Source: CAVPWP01 sp963709395 (GTDB lineage: Bacteria; Pseudomonadota; Alphaproteobacteria; Rhodobacterales; Rhodobacteraceae). From it: a DNA stretch of 64,000 nt. Below the pieces are notes generated by a model. It worked only from the letters and a program-made list of their open reading frames with translations. It ran no database searches and was not told the DNA's origin. How positions within the stretch are numbered: position 1 is the stretch's first letter; each line of letters starts with the position of its first letter. Location: positions 1 to 64,000 of the forward strand of contig CAVPWP010000019.1 in the NCBI GenBank assembly GCA_963709395.1, read 5' to 3'. Position numbers and translations under genes: made by a program. Shown in pieces: positions 1-9,770 of this stretch.

Positions 1-3000
1 GGTCGGGGACGACGGTCGGCGTGTCGTCGTTGATCGTGGCGCCCGAGACGTCGCTGACGGTGATCGGGTTGCCCGACCCGTCGGTGCCGAAGGTGCCGGT
101 CGCGGTCGCGCTGTTCTCGACGAAGCCGCGGTCGATGTCGACCTGGGTGAGGACGTAGGTCCCGGTCAGGGTCGCGTTCGTCCCGCCGGTGAGACTCGGG
201 ATCGTGTCGACGGGCAGGTCGAGCCCGGGCAGAAGATCGACGAGCGTCACGTCGGTCAGGGTCGCGCTGCCGAGGTTCGAGATGGTGAAGCTGTAGGTGA
301 CGACGTTCCCCGGGGCAGGCGGCGTCGACAGGGCGCTTTGATCCGCCGTCTTGACGAGGGCGATGTCGCCGAGGTCGACGACGGTGGGCGTGTTGTTCCC
401 GGCCTCGGTGCCCGAAAGATCCTGGACGGTCTGCGGCGCGCCGCCGCTCGTCAGGCGCCAGGTGCCGGTGGCAGTGGCCTGGTTCTCGACCCGGCGGGCT
501 GCGAGATCGCCGGCGGTCAGGTCATAGACCTGCGTCTGCACCACGCTTTCGCCCGGCCGAAGGATCGGGATGACGCCCGCAGTCAGCGGCCCGCCCAGTA
601 GCGGGTCGGTGATGACGACGTCGGTCAGCACCGTGTTGCCGCTGTTCGTCACGGTGAAGCTGTATTCTACCGGGTCGCCGGCGACGACGGGCACCGAGAT
701 GCCGGAGGTGTCGGCCGTCTTCACCAGCGTCAGCGCCGGCGTGAAGGTCGGGTTCACGGGCGTGGGCGTGTTGTTGTCGATGCCGCTGCCGTTGCCGTTC
801 GGGTCGGGGTTCGTGCCGTTGTTCGACAGGTCGTCGAGCTGTGGATTCGTCGCCGGGGTCTGGCCCGACCATTGCCCGTCGCCCGTGACGCGGGCCTGGT
901 TCTGCCAGCGGTTGCCGCTGGCCGGCGTCGGCTGCGGCGCCACCGGCTGGTAGCGCATCTGGACGGTGACGTTGCAGGTCGCGGTCGAGATCGGCAGCGT
1001 CACGCCGGACAGTAGCGTCATGTCGCCCGACCCGTCGAACGCCGCGTTCGCGCCGCCGCAGGTGCTCGCGGGCGGGGTGACGATCGTGTACTCGCCGGGG
1101 GCCAGCATGCTCGTCAGCGGGGCCGGGACGGTGACGTGGGTGCCGAAAGCCCTGGGCGTTGCCCCGGCGAGGCTGTCGGTCATCGTCACGTTTATCAGCG
1201 GCTCGAGGCTGAAGTTGCGGGCGCGCATCTCGAAGGTGACAAGAACGGATCCGTCGGCCCGGACCGTCGTCGCCGTCGTGCGCTTGGCAAGCCCGACGCG
1301 GGCGGTGGGGACCTTGGCGAAGAGATAGCCCGTGGCCGCGGTGTTCGCGGGCAGAGTAACGCTCGTGATCGAGGTGGCCGAGGCCGCGGTTCCGCCCGCG
1401 GTGCCGGGCGTCACGGTGCCGTCCTCGAGCCACTGCTCGCTGATCGTGCCCTGGGTGACGGAGTAGTCGCCCTGCGGGATGAGGCCGAAGGTGTAGTTGC
1501 CCGCGCTATCGGTGGTGGCGGTGCGGGTCACGATCTCGCCGTCGAAGGCGGTGCCCTCCAGCGTCATCGTGATGCCGGCGATCCCGGTGTCGACGGGGTC
1601 GGCAGTGCCATTATCGTTGAAGTCGCGGAAGAGGCGGCCCGACAGCGACGACGAGTTGATCGTCATGTCGTTCGAGGCCGAGTTGTTCCCGGGCACGACG
1701 TCGAGCGACGAGGTCGTGACCGTCGCGGTGTTGGTGAAGTTCTGCGGGTAACTCGTGACCTCGACGATCTGCACCGGCACGGTGATCTCGAGCAGAGTGT
1801 TCGTGGCGACGGATCCGAGCGTGCAGGTGAAGTCGGTGGCCCCCGCGGCGCCGGAGCAGGTGGTCTGGCTCGCGCTGCCGGCCAACACCGCGACGGTGGG
1901 CGTACCGGTCAGTTCCATGCCGGCGGGCAGGGTGTCGGTCACTTCGACGTCGTCGGCCTCGGCAAGACCCGGGCCGGGGTTGTTCCGGACGGTGACGGTG
2001 TAGGTGAAGTCCTCGCGCAGGTTTGCCGGATCGACCGACGGCACCTTAGAGGCGACCTCCATGTCGGCGCGGGTGCGGACGGTGGTGGTCTGCCCGGCGG
2101 TGTTGTTCGCTGGGTTCGTGTCGAAGCCGGCGATGGTCTCGTCGGACGAGGCGGCGGCGATGTTCTGGGCCGGGCCCTTCGTCACGCCGCGCATCGTGAC
2201 CGTCATCACCTGCGACTGTCCGGCGCCAAGGGTGGGCCAGCTGCAGACGAGCGTGCCGCCGACGGCGCCCACCGCCGGCACGGTGCCGCAGCTGCCGCCG
2301 CCGGTGACGCTGACGCCCTGGAAGGACAGCCGGCCCGTGGGCAGCGTGTCGGTGAGGGTGGCGTTCTCGGCGACCGAGGGGCCGTTGTTGCGGATCGTGA
2401 CGGTGTAGACCGTGTCCTCGCCGATCGCGACAGGGTCGATGCTGTCGGTCTTGTTCGTCAGGAGGTCGAGGCGCGGGTTGCCCACCGGGGTGGTGACCTG
2501 CGCGTCGTTGTTGTCGGGATCGATCTCGGGCGTCGTGGTCGAGACGGTCGCGACGTTCGTCAGATCCGTGCCGCGGGTGCCCGAGTTCGGGCGCACGACG
2601 ACCGTGACGGTGCGCTGGGCGCCGTTCAGGATCGTGCCGAGCGAACACTCGACCGTGTCGCCGGCCACCGTCGTCGCGCCTGGTACGGGCGTGACGGGGC
2701 AGCTTCCGACCGAAGGCGTGGCCGACAGGAAGGTCACGTTCTCGGGCAGGAGGTCGACGATCGAGACGTTTTCCGCGTCCGACAGGCCGTTGTCGAAGTT
2801 CGTCGCGGTCAGGACGTAGACGAGGTTCTGGCCCGCGACGGCCGGGTTCGGCGCGGCGACCTTCGTGATCGTGACGTCGGTGCGGGGCGTGATCGTGTAG
2901 GACGCCGAGGCGGTGTTGTCGGCGGGGTTGGTGTCGGCGACTGTCGACGAGAAGGCGGTTGCCACATTCGTGCGGAGGCCGCTGTTTCCGCCGGGGCGGA

Positions 3001-5009
3001 CCTCGACCGTGACAACCGGGCAGTCGACGCCGGCAGTACAGACCGGCAGGTTCGCGATGTCGCAGCGCAGGCGGCGGCCTGTCGCCGAGATCGAGCTTGT
3101 CGCGCAGGTCAGGCCAGTGGCGCTGCCCGGTGCGACCGTGCTGCCGATGAAGCCCGAGCCGGTCGGCCCCACCGCGTCGTTGACAAGGTTCGTCAGGTCG
3201 TCCGTCAGGCTGACCGATGTCGCGGGTTGCGGCCCTTGGTTCACGACCTCGATCCGGAACGTCTGGACGTCGCCTGCCACGATCGTGGGCGACAGGGCGG
3301 ACTTCAGCACCGCGACGTTCGTCGAATCAGGCGACAGCGAGCCCTCGGTCGTCACGCTCGTCGTGTCGTTGCCCGGGTTGAGGTCGGGCAGGTTGCCGTC
3401 GGGCGAGGACACGGTGAGCGTGTTGATCTGCGTGCCGGTTGCCGTCGCCGTCGCCTCGAGCACGACGTCGGGTGTGGCCTCGCCCGGGTTGAGCGGGCTG
3501 CCCTGGGTATAGAACTCGCGTGCAGAAGAGCGAGGCCGGCCCGGCAAGCGGCGGGGTGGGCGAACAGGTCCAGCCGGTGCCGGCGACCGAGGTGACGGTG
3601 AGCCCGGCAGGCAGCGTGTCCTCGAGTTCGACCGTGCCGAAGAACGGCGCGGTGCCGAGGTTCCGGGCGCGAAGGCGGAAGGTGTAACTGTTGCCGACGA
3701 CGGTGAGGTTCGGGTTCGGGCCGACCTTGATCGCGGCGAGGTCGATGGTCGGGTCGACGATGGTCGCGCCGCCGTCGTTGGCGGTGTTATTGCCCGGGTT
3801 CGGGTCGACCGGGCCCTCGGCAGCGATGCTCGCGCTGTTGACCGGGTTTCCGGCGGACACCACGGTCGCCGTGATCGTGACGGGCGGAAGCGCCACGTCC
3901 GCGCCGGTGCCGGCGCCGCCGGGGCGAAGGCACTCGACAGTCTGCCCGGCGTTCGAGCAGGTCCAGCCCGTGCCGCTGGCCGAGACGAAGGCGTAGTTCG
4001 CGGGCAGCGAGTCGGTGATGCTGACGTTCGTCGGCGCGTCGCCCGAGTAGAAGCCGGCCAGCGTGAAGGTCACCTGGTCGCCGACGAGAAGCTGGCCGCC
4101 GGGGGTGCGTGTCTTCGTCAGCCGCAGGTCGGTGCCCGCGGTCACGTCGATGTCGAGCGTCGCCACATCGTTGTCCGAGACCGGGTCGGGCGGCGTTCCG
4201 GCGCTGACGCTGGCCAGCGCGGTCACGTCCGAGTTGCTCGCCGCCGTGACGCGGCCGGTCACGTCGAAGCTGAAGGCCTCGCCCACGGCAAGCGTGCCGG
4301 GGATGGCGCAGGTATAGGTGCCGGCGTCCAGCGTGCAGAAAGACGGGACCGTGAAGCTGTCGAGGCCGTCCGGCTCGGAGAAGGTGACGAACATTCCGTT
4401 GGCCGGATCGGGCCCGAGGTTGGTGACGGTCGCGCCGAAGGTCTGGACCGAACCCGCCGTGACCGAGGTCGGCCCGTTGATTGCGATCGAGAGGTCGGCG
4501 CCCGAGATGACGGTCGTCGTCTCGCTTTCGGTGTTGTTGCCGGGCTGGAAGTCGCCGGCCGTCGGCACGCTGGCGACGACCGTGACCGTGCCGCTCCCGC
4601 TCGTCAGGACCGAGACGGTCGAGGTGAGCGCGGCGTCGGAGGCAAGAGGCGGCACCGTGCAGGTGACGTCGCCGGGGCCGGGAAAGGGCAGCGCGCCGCA
4701 TCCGGTCAGCGTCGTGACGCCGGTCAGCGTTGCGCCCGTGGGGATCGTCAGGGTGACCGTGGTGGCCGGCGCGTTGTCGCCGCCCGCGTTGCGGATCACG
4801 AGGCCGTAGTCGATCGTGCCGCCGGCCGGCGTCGGGTCGAACCCGGTGTCGTTGATGTTGACGACCCAGTCGATGTCCTGCGCCTCGGCCTGGCCGGTCG
4901 TGCCGACGAGGAGAATCGATCCGAACACTGCCGCGCCGATACAGCGCAGGAGGGACGGACGGGCGGGGCGGGCACTCGTGTCGGGAGCGCTGATTTTCCG
5001 GAGGGGCAT
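1..5009 (-). CDS. Giant exported DUF11-repeat / SdrD_B surface protein (partial, one frameshift)
   Basis: This is an exported protein of at least about 1,670 residues that continues beyond the left edge. It starts at the ATG at 5009 with an N-terminal export signal: a basic stretch, a hydrophobic core (GAAVFGSILLVGTT), then AEA before the mature start QDIDWVV. The rest is at least ten DUF11-type Ig-like repeats of roughly 120 residues. Each begins with a phrase such as LTKT or VKTAD, contains VTNxGP-like turns and ends near NPGNN. One SdrD_B-like domain lies at about 1420-1660 (LFRDFNDNGTADPVD, then TDSAGNYTFGLIPQGDYSV). The frame breaks near 3518, where one extra base separates the codons for FCT and EFYTQG; both sides are otherwise open and homologous to the same repeats. 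Proteins of this build are usually adhesins or cell-surface stalks. No C-terminal anchor is visible because the end is outside the window. The ligand is unknown. Confidence 0.85.
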
Positions 5010-5404
5010 GGTTACCTGAAAGTGAACATCTGTCTTTCATCTGGAAACAGCCCACAAAGAAATCGAAACTATGACTGAATTCCGGCTTTCTCCGATCATG
5101 TGGCTGCTGGAGTACGGGAATGTTCCTTCAGACCGAGCGGAATCTGAGGTCAAGTTGCACGCGCGTCAGAGAACCCAGATTTCGCACCGCAGGTACCCTT
5201 AACCTACAAAACCAGGAACTGACCCGCCGATAACGAAGCGCTCAAGCGCCGCGGCTCGCTGACGATCTGGTTTGACCTGCCATGAATTGGGAGGCCGCGC
5301 GCACTGGCAAGCGCGGGCGAGAAACCGCGGTTCAACCGGCGCGTGCGTTCAAGATCCGTGCCCAGCTGCGAATGCCGCGATGGAAGCTCGACAGATCGTA
5401 CTTT
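5010..5404. other. Non-coding stretch upstream of the DUF11 gene
   Basis: About 395 bases carry no recognisable gene on either strand. The DUF11 gene reads away to the left, so its promoter should lie in the first 100-150 bases. I could not pick out convincing -35 and -10 hexamers. Base composition is less GC-rich here than in the flanking genes. Confidence 0.4.
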
Positions 5405-5570
5405 TCGTTTGGTGCGTGCAGGCATGGAAGCCCAGCGTTCCCACTGCATGGGCGCACTTCTCGGGGCCGCCCGCCACACCGATCACATGGCAGCCTTTCA
5501 GCTTGCCGATCTGCCCGATGGTCGCGCCGACCGGCCCGGTCGCGGCCGCGACGCAAAGGGTTTCGCTCGC
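5405..5570 (-). pseudogene. Fragment of an MDR-family NADP-dependent oxidoreductase (CurA/YncB type)
   Basis: Read on the minus strand, this short piece encodes about 55 residues matching the nucleotide-binding core of Zn-free medium-chain reductases. It contains AATGPVGATIGQIGKLKGC and VIGVAGGPEKCAHAV followed by TLGF, which is the usual order in the CurA/YncB family. There is no start codon. A stop lies directly upstream at 5571-5573, and the similarity ends after about HACTHQ. Roughly 300 residues of the normal protein are missing on the two sides together. It is a dead fragment, found by reading a frame with no complete ORF. Confidence 0.7.
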
Positions 5571-5572
5571 CT

Positions 5573-5971
5573 ATGGCAGCCTCGGCACTCGCGAGCCGGG
5601 CGGAGGATGCCATCGCGAAACAAGAGATCGCCATCCGCATGAACCCCCGCGATGCAGGCATCGTCTTCCGCTTTTCGGGTCTGTCGCTCGCCCACTACAT
5701 GGCAGGCGACTACGAAAATGCGATCCTCTGGGCCGAGCGCGCCATCCACCGCATGCCGCGATGGTACTTCGCGCATTTCCTGTTGGCGGCCAGCCACATG
5801 GCTCTCGGGCGATCCGCGCAAGCCCGGTCGGCTGTCGAGGCCTGCCACGCGGTGCTTCCGGGCATCACGATAGCAGATGCCGAACGCATGCCGCTAAGGG
5901 ACGCGGCGAAGATGCAGGAATTTCGAGGGCGACTGTGCGCTTCGGGCTTTTCAGCGGGTCCACCGACCTGA
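5573..5971 (+). pseudogene. C-terminal TPR fragment of an adenylate-cyclase-like protein
   Basis: The frame from the ATG at 5573 encodes 132 residues. From about residue 12 they resemble the TPR tail of class III cyclase/TPR proteins: AIRMNPRDAGIVFRFSGLSL, GDYENAILWAERAIHRMPRW and YFAHFLLAASHMALGR, spaced as tetratricopeptide helices. The N-terminal cyclase and winged-helix domains are absent. The piece lies back to back with an MDR oxidoreductase fragment on the other strand, so this is a junkyard of recombined gene pieces, not a functional small gene. The ATG need not be used. Confidence 0.6.
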
Positions 5972-6467
5972 CATTCAGTCGTCGTGCGGCGAAGGTCCAG
6001 ATCCCGCCCTTCTTTCCTGATCTCGCAGCCGCGGCATCTGAGCAAGAACGGCCCTTCTCGGACGCTCAAGGCTCACTTTCCAAAGGACCGCTCCGCTATC
6101 GATGAAATGGCGACTTGTCCGAGTGGCTGATTCTGAGCGATTGCGGCTTGCGTTCCGTCAACGAGTGGTACAGGGCAGTTGCGCCCGATGCGTCCGGCGA
6201 GCCTTGCGAGCGGACCCCGCCGAGAATGATGCATCCAATGTCGTCAGACACTGAAGCGAGGCAGAGTTCGCGGATTCCATCGAAAAGTACGTCGGCGACC
6301 GCTGCGGGTCATGCGAGAGTGGCCAGGGCACGGTTGAGATGCGCATCGCGCCGCCCACCATGCGGTGCCATTCGGCCATCATCCCGAGGGACCGCGGACA
6401 TCATTGCGCGCGCGTCCCAAGCTGCCCGTTGAGGAATTCAGGCGACACATTTGCAACAGATACCCTC
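5972..6467. other. Stretch without an identifiable gene, possible further remnant
   Basis: About 500 bases precede the GntR promoter. One plus-strand frame stays open after a stop at 6252 and reads EAEFADSIEKYVGDRCGSCE, later APPTMRCHSAIIP. The composition is protein-like, but I recognise no family and there is no start codon. It may be the end of another broken gene. No RNA gene, repeat or terminator was seen. Confidence 0.3.
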
Positions 6468-6497
6468 TTGACGCGCTTTATCGTACTTTCATACGAT
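6468..6497 (+). promoter_or_regulatory. Sigma-70-type promoter of the sugar operon
   Basis: A -35 element TTGACG at 6468-6473 is followed 18 bases later by the -10 element TACGAT at 6492-6497. Transcription would start near 6504, which favours the GTG at 6518 as the regulator's start over the ATG at 6500. Confidence 0.55.
6480..6497. promoter_or_regulatory. Palindromic operator overlapping the -10 box
   Basis: ATCGTA and TACGAT form a perfect 6-bp inverted repeat separated by six bases (CTTTCA). GntR/FadR proteins bind such short palindromes as dimers. Its position over the -10 box and just before the regulator gene suggests that the GntR protein represses its own operon until an inducer, probably a sugar-acid intermediate, binds. 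The binding is inferred. Confidence 0.55.
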
Positions 6498-6517
6498 GAA
6501 TGGAAAGGGGGTGGACA

Positions 6518-7228
6518 GTGCAGAAGCTCGAACACGAAAGCTTGCCGAGGCGGGTTGCGGATCAACTGCAGTACCAGATCATCGAAAAGCGCATGGGTGA
6601 AGGCGATCGGCTTCCGACCGAGCCGGAACTCATGGCACTCTTCGGCGTCAGCCGAACAGTTGTTCGAGAGGCCGCGGCTTTGCTGGTCAGTCGCGGGCTC
6701 GTGGAGGTCAAGCCGCGGCGTGGCATGACTGTCCGTGCCCCGGACGGCAGCGGCGTCGCGAAGTCCCTGGCGGCCCAGCTCCAGATGAGCCGGGTGTCCC
6801 TCGACCAGTTGCTGGAGGTCCGCCTAACGCTTGAGTCCGCTATGGCGCGGATCGCTGCCGGAAACCGCACTGATGACGATCTGGATCGCCTGGACGAGAA
6901 CCTCGCGCTCATGGCCGACCCGGAAACTGACCGGGAGACCACCGTCAACCTCGACATCTCATTCCACGAGGCCATCGCAGACGCGACCCACAACCCGTTC
7001 TTTCAAATCGTCATTCGGCCCATCAACGATCTCCTGCGTGCGCTCTACATCGACAAGATCGGCTATATGTCGCTCAGGGGCACCACTGTAGGCGAACACC
7101 GAGCCATCGTCGAAGCGATCCGCAGATCGCGGCCGGACGAGGGCGTTGCTGCGACAAGGGCACATTTGGAGCGTGTCGGCGAAAGCGTGCGTGGAATGAT
7201 CGCCTCCAGCGGAGGGGGTTCCACATGA
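6518..7228 (+). CDS. GntR/FadR-family transcriptional regulator of the sugar operon
   Basis: This is a 236-residue regulator and the first gene of the operon. Residues 5-70 form the winged helix (ADQLQYQIIEKRMGEGDRLP, then LFGVSRTVVREAAALL). Residues 85-230 form an all-helical FCD ligand domain with the metal-binding pattern: RLTLES, then FHEAIADATHNP, then EHRAIVEAI. I chose the GTG at 6518, preceded by AAGGGGG, because the likely transcription start lies downstream of the alternative ATG at 6500. Its stop overlaps the next start (ATGA), so it is translationally coupled to the dehydrogenase. FCD regulators usually sense sugar acids or short organic acids. The actual inducer is unknown. Confidence 0.85.
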   Translation: MQKLEHESLPRRVADQLQYQIIEKRMGEGDRLPTEPELMALFGVSRTVVREAAALLVSRGLVEVKPRRGMTVRAPDGSGVAKSLAAQLQMSRVSLDQLLEVRLTLESAMARIAAGNRTDDDLDRLDENLALMADPETDRETTVNLDISFHEAIADATHNPFFQIVIRPINDLLRALYIDKIGYMSLRGTTVGEHRAIVEAIRRSRPDEGVAATRAHLERVGESVRGMIASSGGGST

Positions 7229-8265
7229 AGGCGCTTCGTGTTCTCGGTCCCGGACAGCCGGTGGTTGTGGACCTTCCGGAGCCGGATTGCGCCGCGGACG
7301 AGGTCGTCATCCGGGTCGAGGCCGTCGGTGTTTGCGGGACCGACATTGAGATCATCGAAGGCAAGATGGCCTACTACACGTCGGGCCTTGCCAGGTATCC
7401 CATCACGCTCGGTCATGAATGGGTCGGGCGCGTCGAGAGAATGGGGGGCGACGTTGCCGGGTTCGAGGTCGGCGATCGCGTGGTGGGCGAGGTCAGCATC
7501 GGATGCACCACCTGCGCGGACTGCATGTCGGGCGCCTATCACCGCTGCGCGACGCGAACTGAAACCGGAGTTATGGCGCGTGACGGCGGGCTTGCCGAGT
7601 TCGTCGTGCTGCCGGCGCGGGCGGTCCACAGAATTTCACCGACGGTCGATCTGAAGTCGGCAGCGCTCGTCGAACCGGCCGCTATCGCCTACAACGGCGT
7701 CCGGCTGGCAGGCGTCACGCCCGCATCGCGGGTTGCGATCATCGGCGATGGCCCGATCGGACTTCTATTGCTCCAGGTCGCGCAAGCCTTCGGTGCCAAA
7801 CGCTGTGTCATGATCGGCGCAGACGCGGAGCGCCTCGAGGTGGCCGACAAGCTCGGCGCCATCGCGGCCATCGACGTGCGCGCCGGCGACTGGCGCGACC
7901 GTTTGGCGAGGGCGTTCCGAGGCGAGGCACCCGATGTCGTGCTCGAGGCGAGCGGCAATCCCGACGGCGTGGACACTGCCATCGAAATCGCGCGAGCCGG
8001 CGCGACGATCGTCCTGCAGGGGCTCTGCGGATGCAGGCCGCCCAGGGGCTTCGATCTCGACCGGATCGTCGTCAACGATCTGACTCTGCGCGGTGCGTTG
8101 GGCAGCCCCGGCATCTGGCCCGCGGTAATCGACTTGATCGAGACCGGCCAGATCGATCCTTCCGCCATCGTGACCCACGACATGCCGATGTCGGCCTTCC
8201 GAGAGGCGCTCTCGGTCATCCATAACCGCAAATCCATCAAGCTGATCCTGAGGCCGAACGCATGA
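7225..8265 (+). CDS. Zinc-dependent medium-chain sugar/polyol dehydrogenase
   Basis: A 346-residue cytosolic MDR dehydrogenase. Catalytic zinc ligands appear as C37 in VGVCGTD and H64-E65 in LGHEWVG. The structural zinc loop has C94, C97, C100 and C108. The Rossmann site is IGDGPIGLLLL. Its closest general relatives are sorbitol, threonine and L-idonate dehydrogenases, so it probably oxidises a sugar or sugar acid hydroxyl with NAD(P)+. In this operon it could make the lactone that the SMP-30 lactonase opens. It overlaps the regulator before it and the ABC ATPase after it by ATGA junctions. The exact substrate cannot be read from sequence. Confidence 0.85.
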   Translation: MKALRVLGPGQPVVVDLPEPDCAADEVVIRVEAVGVCGTDIEIIEGKMAYYTSGLARYPITLGHEWVGRVERMGGDVAGFEVGDRVVGEVSIGCTTCADCMSGAYHRCATRTETGVMARDGGLAEFVVLPARAVHRISPTVDLKSAALVEPAAIAYNGVRLAGVTPASRVAIIGDGPIGLLLLQVAQAFGAKRCVMIGADAERLEVADKLGAIAAIDVRAGDWRDRLARAFRGEAPDVVLEASGNPDGVDTAIEIARAGATIVLQGLCGCRPPRGFDLDRIVVNDLTLRGALGSPGIWPAVIDLIETGQIDPSAIVTHDMPMSAFREALSVIHNRKSIKLILRPNA

Positions 8266-9770
8266 GCGCGGGGCTGGTCTGCACAGGTCTTTCGAAGACC
8301 TACGGCCGTGTGACCGTGGTCCACGGCGTCGACCTGTCACTTCACCCCGGAGAGATACGTGCCGTGGTCGGGGAGAACGGCGCCGGAAAATCGACAATGA
8401 TGAAGATGATCTGCGGGATCGTGGAGCCCACCAAAGGGACCATGACGCTGGACGGCGAGCCCTTGCGCCTGGCGTCGCCGCGCGATGCGTCACATGCGGG
8501 CATCGCGATCGTGCATCAGGAACTCCAAGTCGTGCCGGCTCTGAACCTCGCGGACAACGTGATGCTCGTGCGACCGCCGGGCATCTCCGCGGCGCGCGGC
8601 TCCCGCACCGAGGGCCGCTTTGTACGGGCACTCTTCGAAAAGGTCGGCCTCCGGCGTGAGCCCAATGAAAAGGCGTCGAGCCTGTCGGCGGCGGAGGCCC
8701 AGTTGCTCGAGGTGGTGAAGGCGCTTGCGCTCGAGGCGCGGTTCATCGTCTTCGACGAACCCACCTCCGCCCTGCCGCCCGCGGAGGTCGATCGGCTGCT
8801 CACGCTTGTCGAGACGCTCCGCGGGGAAGGGCTCGGCATCCTCTACATTTCTCACCACCTCTCCGAGATCATGCGCATCGCAGACACCATCACGATCCTG
8901 CGTGACGGTCGCCTTGTCGGTGACCTGAACAAGGAAGACACGACGCTCGACGAGATCATCCGGCGTATGGTCGACCGGCCGGTATCGCTCTACGCGAATG
9001 CGCTGAAGCCGCGCCGCCCGGACGTCGTCGTGCGCGCCCGTGGGCTCGCCACGCGTGAGGTGTCGGGGCTCGAGTTCGACCTGCACGCGGGCGAAATCCT
9101 CGGCTTCGCGGGGCTGATCGGTTCGGGCATGCACGACGCTGCCAATGCCCTGGTCGGCGCCGACCGCCAGATCGCGGGAACGCTCGAGATCCATGGCCGC
9201 AAGGTGGTCCTGACATCACCCCACGATGCCGCGCGCGCCGGGATTGTCCTTGTACCGGAAGAGCGCAAGGAGCAAGCGATCATCCCCGACATGAGCGTGC
9301 ACGACAACCTGCATGTCGGGCGCTACGGCCTGAATGCGCGCAATGGTATTCTCAATCTGCGGGCGCTCGCCGAAACGACCCAGCGGCTGGTGCGCGACTT
9401 CAACATCCGCCTCGCGTCTTCGCGGCAGCCGATTTCGACGCTGTCGGGCGGCAACCAGCAGAAGGTGGTTGTAGCCCGGTGTGTGCAGTCAAATCCGCGT
9501 CTTCTGATTGTCGGTGAGCCAACGCGCGGGGTGGATATCGGCGCAAAGGACGAGATCCACCAGCGCATCATCGATCTCGCGGCGGACGGCACTGCCATCA
9601 TTGTGGTGTCCTCCGAACTCGACGAGGTCCTGGCTCTGTCGCACCGGGTCGCCGTGTTCTCCGAACGACGCATGGTCGGCCTTCTCGACAAGGCCGAAGC
9701 CACACCGACACGGGTCATGGAACTTGCCACGCCTCGAAGCAGGGGGGAGGGCACGGATGTCGCTGCCTGA
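8262..9770 (+). CDS. Sugar ABC transporter ATPase with two nucleotide-binding domains (RbsA/MglA type)
   Basis: A 502-residue cytoplasmic ATPase of the carbohydrate uptake CUT2 class. NBD1 has a perfect Walker A (GENGAGKST, residues 37-45), a variant signature LSAAEAQ and Walker B FIVFDEPTSALP. NBD2 has the degenerate P-loop usual in this family (GLIGSG) and a canonical signature LSGGNQQK. Its Walker B, however, reads LLIVGEPTRGVD, with glycine where aspartate is normal. It powers the membrane permease encoded directly downstream, which overlaps it by 14 bases. Its own start overlaps the dehydrogenase stop (ATGA). Confidence 0.92.
   Translation: MSAGLVCTGLSKTYGRVTVVHGVDLSLHPGEIRAVVGENGAGKSTMMKMICGIVEPTKGTMTLDGEPLRLASPRDASHAGIAIVHQELQVVPALNLADNVMLVRPPGISAARGSRTEGRFVRALFEKVGLRREPNEKASSLSAAEAQLLEVVKALALEARFIVFDEPTSALPPAEVDRLLTLVETLRGEGLGILYISHHLSEIMRIADTITILRDGRLVGDLNKEDTTLDEIIRRMVDRPVSLYANALKPRRPDVVVRARGLATREVSGLEFDLHAGEILGFAGLIGSGMHDAANALVGADRQIAGTLEIHGRKVVLTSPHDAARAGIVLVPEERKEQAIIPDMSVHDNLHVGRYGLNARNGILNLRALAETTQRLVRDFNIRLASSRQPISTLSGGNQQKVVVARCVQSNPRLLIVGEPTRGVDIGAKDEIHQRIIDLAADGTAIIVVSSELDEVLALSHRVAVFSERRMVGLLDKAEATPTRVMELATPRSRGEGTDVAA

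Noticed and set aside
1136..3595. An 819-residue plus-strand open frame opposite the DUF11 gene
   Set aside because: It is arginine/glycine-rich with no domain pattern and is the antisense shadow of a GC-rich repeat gene whose own frame reads cleanly through.
5960..6000. Similarity between the end of the TPR fragment and the sequence at 14970-15005 (shared GCGGCGAAGGTC)
   Set aside because: Only about 12 bases match and the surroundings differ. It is too weak to claim a repeat or recombination target.
4990..6460. Second copy of the tRNA-Glu attachment sequence near the gene scraps
   Set aside because: No stretch resembling the T-arm or anticodon-arm sequence was found there, so the far end of the island is not placed in this window.
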